Shown: one piece after another, positions 1 through 5,072 of the stretch
Layout: every line of letters starts with the position of its first letter
Numbering within the stretch: position 1 is the first letter of the stretch
From: an uncultured Anaerolineae bacterium
Lineage (GTDB): Bacteria; Chloroflexota; Anaerolineae; B4-G1; DUEL01
NCBI GenBank assembly: GCA_937942115.1
Contig: CALDFY010000063.1
Coordinates: 1 to 5,072, forward strand
Direction of reading: 5' to 3'
DNA length: 5,072 bases
Position numbers and translations under genes: made by a program
The notes under the pieces: generated by a model
Database searches by the model: none
What the model saw: the letters and a program-made list of their open reading frames with translations, nothing else
What the model was told of the DNA's origin: nothing

Positions 1-1
1 G

Positions 2-430
2 GTCGTCGCCGCGCTGGGCGACGCGGGACTGGCCGCCATCCGCGACTTTGTGCTCGGCGGCGGCTTCCTCTACGCCCAATCCGATGCCGCCGCCATCGTC
101 CAGGCCGCCGGACTCGTCCCCACCGGCACGGTGGACCCGACCACCCGTGTCACCGACCCCGACAACCGGGGCCAACTGGACGTCCTCCTGCCCGACCACC
201 CGCTGGCTTTCTCCTGGCTCTCCACCACCACCTACGTCCTCAACGAGCCGCTCATCACCGCCACCGACGGGCTGACCGTTGTCGCGGCCTTCGCCGACAC
301 CTCCCAGCCGGGTTCGGTCGCCATCGGCGTCGCCGCGCCGGGCGACGGGCGCGTCGTCCTCTTCAACGGCCACCCCTCGGATGCCATCGGCGACCATCCG
401 CAGGTGCTGGACGCACTCCTCTGGGCAATG
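2..430 (+). other. C-terminal half of a glutamine-amidotransferase-like domain
   Basis: The translation shows a helix ending in 'LAAIRDFVLGGGFLYAQSD', a following helix and 'AAGLV', an insert, then a strand plus Gly-His-Pro turn ('VVLFNGHPSD') and a helix 'HPQVLDALLWAM'. This order matches the end of class I glutamine-amidotransferase-like folds that are fused to extracellular proteins and used as non-catalytic modules. The nucleophile elbow would be upstream of the window, so activity cannot be judged. The family call is inference from pattern. Confidence -1.
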
Positions 431-3400
431 GGCGAGCGCGCGGGCATCTACGGCACCCTCTGCCAGCAGGATTCGGACGCCGTCCCCTGCGACGTCATCC
501 CCGCCTACGAGCCGGGCGTGCCCATTGTGGTCACCACGACCTTCCGCAACCTCTGGGACGGCCCGCTGACGAACGTCGTCGTCACCGAGACGCTGCACGC
601 GGGCTTTACCACGACCCTGGCCTCCATCGTCCCCACGCCGACCGCCTTCGTGGAGAACCCCAACGGCACGACGACCATCGTCTTCACACTGACCGAGGCC
701 GCGCCGGGCGACACCGTCTTCACCTACATCGCCTACACCGCCGCCCCCTCCGGCACCGCCCACAGCGCCCGGGTCAGCACCGCCCGGGCCGACTATGTGG
801 ACCCCTTCTGGCCCACCGCGTCCCACCCCGACGGCCTCCCGCGCTCGGTCGTGCGCAACGAGTTGTGGGTCAACGCCCGCATGGCTGCGCGCCTGGTTGG
901 CGACCGGGATATTGAACTGGACGGCCTCTACCCGCTCCCCGCCGAGGGCTACTACTTTGACATCGCCCTGACCCTGGAGAACAAAGAAGAGACCCCCGCC
1001 GGGCACGTCCTGGTGACCGACGTGGTGGCGCTCATCAGCCCCATCGTGGATGTGGACGACCAGCGCCTCATCCCGCGCGTCGTCTCCGACACCTGGGACG
1101 GCACGGCCGTCTCTCAGACCCTCTTTGCGCTGAACGAAGTCTTTTTCTACGAGACGCCCATCCCCATCTACCCGCTCCCTGTCTATATGGACGGTGCGCC
1201 CCTCATCACCACCGGCGTCTTTTACTCGCTGCCCACCTGGGCCAACGGCCCCCGCCTGGTCTACACCTATACGGGCGATTTCACCACCACGCCGGGGCTT
1301 TCCAACTCCGTCACCATCCCGCCCGAATTCGCCGATGTCATCACCGTCACCGCCGAGGGCGACCTCCTCCTGCCGGCGCTCACAATGGTCTGGGATTTGG
1401 GGACTCTGCCGGCCTACGACTACCTGGAGCCGGCCGTCCGCTACGGCCTCTTCAGTCACGAACTCTTCTGGCGGACGGTCTCCTTCACCAGCGACCCGGT
1501 CAGTCCCAGCCTGGTGCTGGAAGGGGCGGGCGGTTCGGTCTACACCCACCTGGGCGGCCACCCCATTCCCTACCATGAGTATCTCTCCCACGGCGTCGTC
1601 CACATCCCCATCCCGCCGGAGATGCCCCGGGTGACCTACACCGACATCTGGGGCCGCCCGCAGGAAATGGAGTTGCGCACCGTCTTTTACGACATTGTCC
1701 CCTTCCCGCCGCCGGAGTATCACGCCGTGGTCAACACCACCTTTGAGATGCGCGCCGACCGCGACGGCGACGGCGTGAGGGAGACGCGCGTCCTGGAGTT
1801 CCCCGCCCGCGAAGGCGCCGACCTGACGCTCTATCTCAAGACCTGGTCCAACTTCCACCCCGACATGCCGCCGTTGCGCAAGGACGAGACCCTCATCGCC
1901 CAGGGGATGTTCCGGGGACTGGGCTTTGACCTCCGCCCGGCCACCGGCGACTGGGGGACCTCCTGGACCGGCCTGCACCTCCAGGGCTACCTCACCGACA
2001 CCGACCTGGTCACCGTCGTGACCGTCCCGGCCTACGATTATCTCTACTTCCAGCAGTATCTGGAGAGTCAGCGGCGCGAGGGACTGCTCATCAGCGCCAC
2101 GCTGAACACGTACCCCGACTTCCACCGCGAGGGGGTGATGAAGATAGACGACGGCGCGCGCTTCGTCTATCACCAGAAGGCCGTCGGCCCCAACCGCTAC
2201 GAGGTCTACGACGCCCACGTCCAGGCGGTCTTCGGCCTCTCCGCCGACGCGCGCGTCCACAAGGCCGTCGCGCCCGTTCTGGTGGCGACCTTTGACGATG
2301 CCGTCTACCACCTGGTGCGCATAGAGGACCCGTGGGACCCGCGCTGCGTCGGGTGGGAGCCGTTCATCAAATCCTACGGCTTCGGGGACCTGGCCGCGAC
2401 AGTCTACGTGGGCGGGCGGCACAACACCGAACTCCTCTGGCCGCGCGTCGCTCCCGGCGAGAAGACCCAGATCCGCCTGGAAATCCGCAACAACCAGACC
2501 GGCATCACGCTGACGAACCTGGCCATTACGCCGACCGCCCCGGCGGGCATCACCGTCACCCTGCGCAGCGTGACCGAGACGGAGGCGGTTGAACCCCTCT
2601 TCTTTGACTTCCCCTTCCTGCACCGGACGACCGTCCCCGAGGGCTGGCGCACCGTCTGGTACTACGACGTGGAGGTAGACCCGGCCTTCACCGACACCGG
2701 CAGGGTGCATCCGGTGGCCTTTGCGGTGGCCGCCGACGGCCTCCCCGCCGACTTCCGGGTGCCCGCCGCCGAAATCGGCATCGGCGCCCCCGGCGCGTGC
2801 ATCCAGACCGTCTGGGGTCAGGCGACGGACCTGCAACTGGAGGACCTGTTGCCGCCGTGGGCCGAGCCGCTGGACGCGCGGCTGGCGAACAGGGCCGAAG
2901 TTGCGCTGCTGGAAGGCGCGCTGGCGCTGGGCCAGGATGTCACCGCCACCGCCCTCTTCACCGCCCTGCGGCCCGTCGCTTTCGTCACGGAGACGGTCGC
3001 CGAGGGCGTCCGCGTCTCCTTCACCCTCCCCGTCTCCGACACCTACGACGCGACGCAGATGCCGTGGCTGGAGGACGGCCGGCGCTCCGGCGAGGTGTAC
3101 GTCGTCTTCAAATCGCACGCGCAAATTGAGGGCAGCGGCACCGCCGTCATCAACTACGGCCCGCTCATCACCTACACCGACGATTTCGCGCAGGTCTACA
3201 CCCACACCGGCAACATTCAGACGGTGGAGGCCCACGGCGCGGCGCTGGTGGTGACCTACACCGTGGACGTCATCACGGACACGCGGGACGGCGCCACGGT
3301 GCCCGGAGTGGTGCGCGGCGTCCTCAACCAGGCCGCCGTGGCGGTGGACGTCTTCAATCGGGGCGACTACATCGCCAAATCCGTCCGGGTCACCGTCACC

Positions 3401-3772
3401 TTCGCCTCCGGCGTGACGCTCACGGCCACCACGGTGCCGACGGCTGCGCAGGGGGCGGACTGGGCCGCGTTCGCGCTGCCGGACATCCCGCCGGGCGGGC
3501 ATGTTGGGATTGGGCTGGTCATTGAGTTGGTGCCCACCGGGACCGAGCCGTGGATTCAATCGCCGCCGCAGTCGTACCGGCCGATTGCTTTCACCGACGG
3601 GCGGTACGTCCACGAGTTCCCGTTTGCGGCACTCACGCCGCGCGCGGTCGTGGTGGTGGACCGATTGGCCGGGCCGCTGGAGATCGGGGCGCACACCCGC
3701 ATCTGGCGGGTCTGGTTGCCGGTGGTGCTGCGGAACTACACCCGGCCCTGGTGGCCGCAGGGGATGCCGTGA
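2..3772 (+). CDS. Large secreted multidomain surface protein, 5'-truncated by the window
   Basis: The frame is open from the first in-window codon (nt 2) to TGA at 3770-3772, giving 1256 residues; numbering here starts at nt 2. Residues 1 to about 142 look like the C-terminal half of a class I glutamine-amidotransferase-like (ThuA / beta-galactosidase trimerisation-like) fold: 'AIRDFVLGGGFLYAQSD', then 'GRVVLFNGHPSD' and 'HPQVLDALLWAM'. The catalytic part, if any, lies upstream. About 166-248 resemble a DUF11-type beta-sandwich ('TTTFRNLWDGPLTNVVVTET'). Residues 291-796 are beta-rich and unrecognised, with an acidic D-R-D-G-D-G loop at 586-591. Further sandwich-like modules lie near 808-913 and 1100-1178. 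The C terminus carries 'WRVWLPVVLRNY' ten residues before the end, a pattern I associate with exported Chloroflexota proteins. Cys is rare; C154 and C163 could form a disulfide. Probable role: extracellular or wall-associated; ligand unknown. A GTG at nt 50 is not the start, because the domain continues upstream of it. Confidence -1.
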   Translation, partial: VVAALGDAGLAAIRDFVLGGGFLYAQSDAAAIVQAAGLVPTGTVDPTTRVTDPDNRGQLDVLLPDHPLAFSWLSTTTYVLNEPLITATDGLTVVAAFADTSQPGSVAIGVAAPGDGRVVLFNGHPSDAIGDHPQVLDALLWAMGERAGIYGTLCQQDSDAVPCDVIPAYEPGVPIVVTTTFRNLWDGPLTNVVVTETLHAGFTTTLASIVPTPTAFVENPNGTTTIVFTLTEAAPGDTVFTYIAYTAAPSGTAHSARVSTARADYVDPFWPTASHPDGLPRSVVRNELWVNARMAARLVGDRDIELDGLYPLPAEGYYFDIALTLENKEETPAGHVLVTDVVALISPIVDVDDQRLIPRVVSDTWDGTAVSQTLFALNEVFFYETPIPIYPLPVYMDGAPLITTGVFYSLPTWANGPRLVYTYTGDFTTTPGLSNSVTIPPEFADVITVTAEGDLLLPALTMVWDLGTLPAYDYLEPAVRYGLFSHELFWRTVSFTSDPVSPSLVLEGAGGSVYTHLGGHPIPYHEYLSHGVVHIPIPPEMPRVTYTDIWGRPQEMELRTVFYDIVPFPPPEYHAVVNTTFEMRADRDGDGVRETRVLEFPAREGADLTLYLKTWSNFHPDMPPLRKDETLIAQGMFRGLGFDLRPATGDWGTSWTGLHLQGYLTDTDLVTVVTVPAYDYLYFQQYLESQRREGLLISATLNTYPDFHREGVMKIDDGARFVYHQKAVGPNRYEVYDAHVQAVFGLSADARVHKAVAPVLVATFDDAVYHLVRIEDPWDPRCVGWEPFIKSYGFGDLAATVYVGGRHNTELLWPRVAPGEKTQIRLEIRNNQTGITLTNLAITPTAPAGITVTLRSVTETEAVEPLFFDFPFLHRTTVPEGWRTVWYYDVEVDPAFTDTGRVHPVAFAVAADGLPADFRVPAAEIGIGAPGACIQTVWGQATDLQLEDLLPPWAEPLDARLANRAEVALLEGALALGQDVTATALFTALRPVAFVTETVAEGVRVSFTLPVSDTYDATQMPWLEDGRRSGEVYVVFKSHAQIEGSGTAVINYGPLITYTDDFAQVYTHTGNIQTVEAHGAALVVTYTVDVITDTRDGATVPGVVRGVLNQAAVAVDVFNRGDYIAKSVRVTVTFASGVTLTATTVPTAAQGADWAAFALPDIPPGGHVGIGLVIELVPTGTEPWIQSPPQSYRPIAFTDGRYVHEFPFAALTPRAVVVVDRLAGPLEIGAHTRIWRVWLPVVLRNYTRPWWPQGMP
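497..745 (+). other. DUF11-like beta-sandwich module
   Basis: Residues about 166-248 of the large protein begin 'PAYEPGVPIVVTTTFRN' and continue with 'LTNVVVTETLHAGFTTTL' and 'PGDTVFTYIAYTAAPSG'. The order of an opening strand, 'x-N-V-V-V-T-E-T', and a closing 'P-G-D-T-V-x-x-x-Y' is the layout of DUF11/CARDB-like Ig folds, which often occur in series in bacterial surface proteins. Boundaries are approximate. Confidence -1.
2423..2740 (+). other. Second sandwich module of the large protein
   Basis: Residues about 808-913 contain 'LLWPRVAPGEKTQIRLEIRN', then 'ITLTNLAITPTAPAGITVTL' and 'WRTVWYYDVEVDPAF'. The 'V-A-P-G-E-K-x-x-x-R-L-E-I-R-N' opening resembles CARDB/NEW3-type Ig-like domains that follow a 'V-x-P-G-x' turn. 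The exact family is not certain. Confidence -1.
3299..3535 (+). other. C-terminal DUF11/CARDB-like module
   Basis: Residues about 1100-1178 read 'AAVAVDVFNRGDYIAKSVRV', then 'VTFASGVTLTATTVP' and 'LPDIPPGGHVGIGLVIELV'. The 'N-R-G-D-x-x-A-x-x-V-R-V-T-V-T-F' core and the 'L-x-x-I-P-P-G-G' turn are characteristic of this Ig-like fold. It precedes the terminal motif by about 55 residues. Confidence -1.
3704..3739 (+). other. C-terminal 'LPVVLRNY' motif, putative sorting or processing signal
   Basis: The codons encode 'WRVWLPVVLRNY', followed by ten residues and the stop. Endings of the form aromatic-L-P-[LVI]-[VI]-[LM]-R recur, from memory, in exported proteins of Chloroflexota. No membrane helix or LPxTG signal follows, so it is not a standard sortase tail. 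Whether it is a secretion or processing signal is inference. Confidence -1.
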
Positions 3773-3774
3773 GG

Positions 3775-3810
3775 TTTTCACCGCAGAGGGCGCGGAGAGT
3801 GCGGAGAACC
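3775..3810 (+). repeat. 9-nt phased GCRGAG repeat
   Basis: Directly after the stop of the large gene there are three 9-nt units at 3783-3791, 3792-3800 and 3801-3809, each starting GCAGAG or GCGGAG, preceded by 'ttttcacc'. In one frame it reads 'FTAEGAESAENR', a peptide familiar from spurious ORF calls over this widespread intergenic repeat. It has no sign of being a real gene. Its function is unknown. Confidence -1.
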
Positions 3811-3830
3811 GTGAAATTTGCTCTGTTGGA

Positions 3831-3850
3831 GCGCAGGCCGCCAGGCTGTA
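3831..3850 (+). repeat. Diverged solitary copy of the hairpin repeat
   Basis: 'gcgcaggccgccaggctgta' matches the unit repeated at 3952-4015, but one C is missing from the right arm, so the stem CAGGCC/GGCTG pairs only with a bulged G. It sits about 105 nt before the tandem array and is separated from it by the large palindrome. Confidence -1.
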
Positions 3851-3887
3851 CCTCACCCCACCCCCGCCGCCTTCACCTCACCCCCGG

Positions 3888-3918
3888 CCCCTCTCCTGAC
3901 CGAAGGTCAGGAGAGGGG
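3888..3918 (+). other. Perfect 14-bp hairpin with GAA loop
   Basis: 'cccctctcctgacc' (3888-3901) and 'ggtcaggagagggg' (3905-3918) are exact reverse complements around a 3-nt loop GAA closed by a C-G pair. It lies about 115 nt after the stop of the large gene. Neither strand has a T run after the stem, so it does not fit an intrinsic terminator. In the transcript it could still protect the 3' end of the upstream mRNA, as REP-type hairpins do; that is inference. Confidence -1.
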
Positions 3919-3937
3919 AAGGGGTCAGGGGGAGGGG
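3915..3937 (+). other. Canonical G-quadruplex motif
   Basis: Four G tracts on the + strand, at 3915-3918 (4 G), 3921-3924 (4 G), 3928-3932 (5 G) and 3934-3937 (4 G), are joined by loops of 2, 3 and 1 nt (AA, TCA, A). This meets the strict four-tract pattern with tracts of four or more. The first tract is also the outer end of the hairpin arm at 3888-3918, so hairpin and quadruplex would compete. Confidence -1.
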
Positions 3938-3951
3938 TGAGGAGCGCCACC

Positions 3952-4042
3952 GTAGCGCAGGCCGCCAGGCCTGTAACGCAGGCCGCCAGGCCTGTATCCG
4001 CAGGCTGACAGCCTGCGCCACCGTTGCGCAGGCCGCCACTGG
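3952..4042 (+). repeat. Tandem array of about 21-nt hairpin repeats
   Basis: Units begin at 3952, 3973 and 3994, so the period is 21 nt. Each starts 'gta' and carries a CAGGCC or CAGGCT hairpin. Unit 1 pairs 3958-3963 with 3968-3973 (loop GCCA). Unit 2 pairs 3979-3984 with 3989-3994 (loop GCCA). Unit 3 pairs 3999-4006 with 4010-4017 (8 bp, loop GAC) and differs in sequence while keeping the stem. A fourth, incomplete unit starts near 4023 ('gttgcgcaggccgcca') but loses its right arm at about 4039. The spacing, unit size and lack of unique spacers exclude CRISPR. Confidence -1.
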
Positions 4043-4160
4043 GGGTGCAGCAATTTCCTCACTCCTCCCTTTACTTCCTCCCCGCTGCAGAGAGGGAGTA
4101 GCGGCACAACCGCTATCTCTGTTCGTAGTAAGGCACGAAACGAAGTGGAGTGCCGTTCCC
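4039..4160 (+). other. Leader with two small hairpins upstream of the second gene
   Basis: After the broken fourth repeat the base composition changes to mixed, pyrimidine-rich sequence. Two hairpins are visible: TAGCGG (4099-4104) with CCGCTA (4110-4115) around CACAA, and GGCAC (4132-4136) with GTGCC (4150-4154). CTCCC (4078-4082) can also pair with GGGAG (4094-4098). The second hairpin ends 27 nt before the ATG. No convincing -35/-10 pair is visible. A regulatory role is possible but not shown; these may be further repeat remnants. Confidence -1.
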
Positions 4161-4162
4161 TC

Positions 4163-4175
4163 AAGGAGAAAAGGA
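4163..4175 (+). promoter_or_regulatory. Shine-Dalgarno region of the second gene
   Basis: Two purine-rich matches lie in front of the ATG at 4182: AAGGAG (4163-4168, 13 nt away) and AAGGA (4171-4175, 6 nt away). The nearer one has the better spacing and supports this start, which is also the one that opens on a signal peptide. Confidence -1.
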
Positions 4176-4181
4176 AACGCG

Positions 4182-5024
4182 ATGAGAAAGTGGATGATCG
4201 CGCTGGCTTTCCTGTTGAGCATGCTGAGCGGGATGCTGGCCTGGGCCCAGCCCCCATCTCCCCCGCCCATCCGGTATCCCGACCTGAGCGTCGGCGTCCT
4301 TTCCGAAGACCCCGGCTACGGCGAACGCTGGAGTACCGACATCTTCCCTTTCGGTAACTACGTCGGCCCGACGACGGGGCAAGATGTCTTCTGCCGGACC
4401 TATCTCCGCTTCTCGTTGCCGTTCGCTCCGGAATCCATCGCGCGGGCCGTCCTGACCGTCTACGTGGACGACTACTGGCCCGGGCCCGGGGGCGCGCCGA
4501 TGTCGGTCTATCCGGTGGTGGAGGACTGGCCCGCCGGAGTGGACTGGTATGACATGGCGACCTGGCCCGAACTGGGTAATCCGGTCGCCACGACCCAGGT
4601 GACCTCGGATGGCGGGTGGTTCACCTGGGACGTGACGGGGCTGGTGCGGGAGTGGGCTTCGGGCGCCCGGCCCAATTACGGGTTGGCGCTGGCGGCGGCG
4701 GACCTGAACTCCACGGCCTCCCATTGGGCCGCCGCCCGCCGTCTGACCGCAGGAGACCCGGCGACCCGGCCGTATCTGGCCCTCACGCTGGAGGTTCCGG
4801 CGACAGCGACCATTTTCCCCCCGACGCCGGTTCCCACGGAGGCGCCTGCGCCCACGGCCGCACCGCCCCCTGCGCCCGAACCTTCCCCGACGCCCACCCC
4901 GATAGCGGCCCTTCTGCCGGAGAGCGGCGGGGGAGCCGGAGCGACGGGCTGTTTGTTGGGTGGGATTGGGCTGGCCCTTCTCCTTCTGGCGGTGGTTCTG
5001 CGGAGCAGAGAGGGGGCGCTTTGA
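4182..5024 (+). CDS. Exported DNRLRE-domain protein with LPESG surface-anchor tail
   Basis: A complete 280-residue protein. Residues 1-22 form a signal peptide: basic 'MRK', a hydrophobic core, and an A-W-A cleavage site before Gln23. There is no lipobox Cys. Residues about 33-204 match the DNRLRE domain pattern: 'TYLRFSLPFAPESIARAVL', 'LTVYVDD', then 'WFTWDVTGLVREWASG' and 'NYGLALAAADLNS', closing with 'RPYLALTLE'. This beta-sandwich occurs in exported bacterial proteins, some with carbohydrate-binding links. Residues 205-243 are a Pro/Thr/Ala/Glu linker. The tail has LPESG (245-249), a glycine stretch, a hydrophobic helix (257-273) and 'RSREGAL', the layout of a sortase substrate, with Ser in place of the usual Thr. 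The likely role is wall- or membrane-anchored surface display; the ligand is unknown. A good RBS precedes it. It lies downstream of another surface protein but 409 nt away. Confidence -1.
   Translation: MRKWMIALAFLLSMLSGMLAWAQPPSPPPIRYPDLSVGVLSEDPGYGERWSTDIFPFGNYVGPTTGQDVFCRTYLRFSLPFAPESIARAVLTVYVDDYWPGPGGAPMSVYPVVEDWPAGVDWYDMATWPELGNPVATTQVTSDGGWFTWDVTGLVREWASGARPNYGLALAAADLNSTASHWAAARRLTAGDPATRPYLALTLEVPATATIFPPTPVPTEAPAPTAAPPPAPEPSPTPTPIAALLPESGGGAGATGCLLGGIGLALLLLAVVLRSREGAL
4794..4910 (+). other. Pro/Thr/Ala-rich linker
   Basis: Residues 205-243 of the second protein contain almost only Pro, Thr, Ala, Glu and Val, including 'PTPVPTEAPAPTAAPPP' and 'PSPTPTP'. Such linkers span the wall between an exposed domain and the anchor and are often O-glycosylated; glycosylation here is inference. 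Confidence -1.
4914..5021 (+). other. LPESG, membrane helix and basic tail
   Basis: L245-P-E-S-G249 is followed by 'GGAGATG', a hydrophobic stretch from C257 to L273, and 'RSREGAL'. This is the three-part cell-wall sorting signal with Thr replaced by Ser. No sortase gene is visible in the window. If uncut, the same segment would serve as a C-terminal membrane anchor. Confidence -1.
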
Positions 5025-5072
5025 GTCGGCGTGCCCCAGGGGAGGGCTCCGGGGGGCGGCGGCCCGCCTTCG
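5021..5072 (+). CDS. Possible start of a downstream gene, truncated by the window
   Basis: A TTG at 5021-5023 overlaps the TGA of the previous gene (TTGA), and the frame stays open to the window end, encoding 'MSRRAPGEGSGGRRPAF' if TTG is the start. 'agaggggg' just upstream (5009-5016) could serve as a ribosome binding site. The overlap would fit translational coupling and the basic N terminus would fit an exported or membrane protein. Only 17 codons are visible in GC-rich sequence, where open frames arise by chance, so this is weak. Confidence -1.
   Translation, partial: MSRRAPGEGSGGRRPAF

Larger units (their letters stand above)
3876..3942 (+). repeat. Large palindromic intergenic element
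   Basis: The outer arms 'cctcacccc' (3876-3884) and 'ggggtgagg' (3934-3942) pair over 9 bp, and the core is a perfect 14-bp hairpin at 3888-3918. Between core and outer arm the right side is longer, so the outer pairing leaves an internal loop. Another 'cctcacccc' lies at 3851-3859 as a direct repeat of the left arm. The design resembles REP/MITE-like palindromes scattered between genes in environmental GC-rich bacteria. No transposase is present here. Confidence -1.

Noticed and set aside
2721..3254. 177-codon + strand frame inside the large gene
   Set aside because: It is a Pro/Ser/Arg-rich shifted-frame shadow of a well-supported coding region.
50..3772. GTG at nt 50 as the true start of the large gene
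   Set aside because: The frame is open to the window edge and 'VVAALGDAGLAAIRDF' upstream continues the same domain, so the real start is before the window.
3888..3918. Intrinsic terminator
   Set aside because: The stem is strong, but neither strand has a T run after it.
3952..4042. CRISPR array
   Set aside because: The period is 21 nt with no unique spacers; the whole unit is a short palindrome.
4024..4056. Sigma-70-like promoter (TTGCGC ... CAATTT)
   Set aside because: The spacing is 21 nt and the -10 match is poor; TTGCGC belongs to the hairpin repeat.
4182..4250. Lipoprotein signal
   Set aside because: There is no Cys near the end of the hydrophobic segment; A-W-A before Gln fits signal peptidase I.
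3878..4270. Minus-strand open frame across the spacer
   Set aside because: It runs through the palindrome and hairpin repeats and translates them into low-complexity peptide ('RPALQAWRPAL'); there is no protein-like signal.
4161..4724. 187-codon open frame on the minus strand
   Set aside because: Its product is Arg/Gly/Pro-rich with no motif and lies opposite the DNRLRE gene, which has a signal peptide, domain and RBS; it is a GC-driven shadow.

Overview
The window is GC-rich and reads like a chromosomal segment of a member of the Chloroflexota, most likely Anaerolineae or a related class. I judge this from three things: a large secreted protein with the C-terminal 'RVWLPVVLRNY' motif typical of exported proteins in that phylum, a second exported protein with a Pro/Thr linker and an LPESG tail, and an intergenic spacer built from short palindromic and 9-nt phased repeats of the kind common in these genomes. 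The assignment rests on pattern memory, not on a search.

Layout, all on the + strand. (1) Nt 2-3772 is the 3' part of one very long gene that begins before the window. It encodes an envelope protein with the end of a class I glutamine-amidotransferase-like fold, a run of beta-sandwich (DUF11-like) modules, a long central part I do not recognise, and the C-terminal motif. (2) Nt 3773-4181 is a 409-nt spacer with no credible gene. It holds a 9-nt phased repeat, five copies of a hairpin repeat of about 21 nt (three in tandem), a 14-bp perfect hairpin inside a larger palindrome, a four-tract G-quadruplex motif sharing one arm with that hairpin, and a leader with two small hairpins. (3) Nt 4182-5024 is a complete gene for a 280-residue exported protein: signal peptide, DNRLRE-type beta-sandwich domain, Pro/Thr/Ala linker, LPESG motif, membrane helix and short basic tail. 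(4) A possible next gene starts at a TTG overlapping the stop of gene 3 and runs off the window (weak).

The two clear genes both encode secreted surface proteins with different C-terminal endings. They may contribute to the same cell surface, but the repeat-filled spacer argues against one tight operon. I see no defence system, CRISPR array, RNA gene, transposase or complete mobile element. The points most worth following up are the C-terminal motif, the hairpin/G-quadruplex element, the hairpin-repeat array and the unassigned centre of the large protein.
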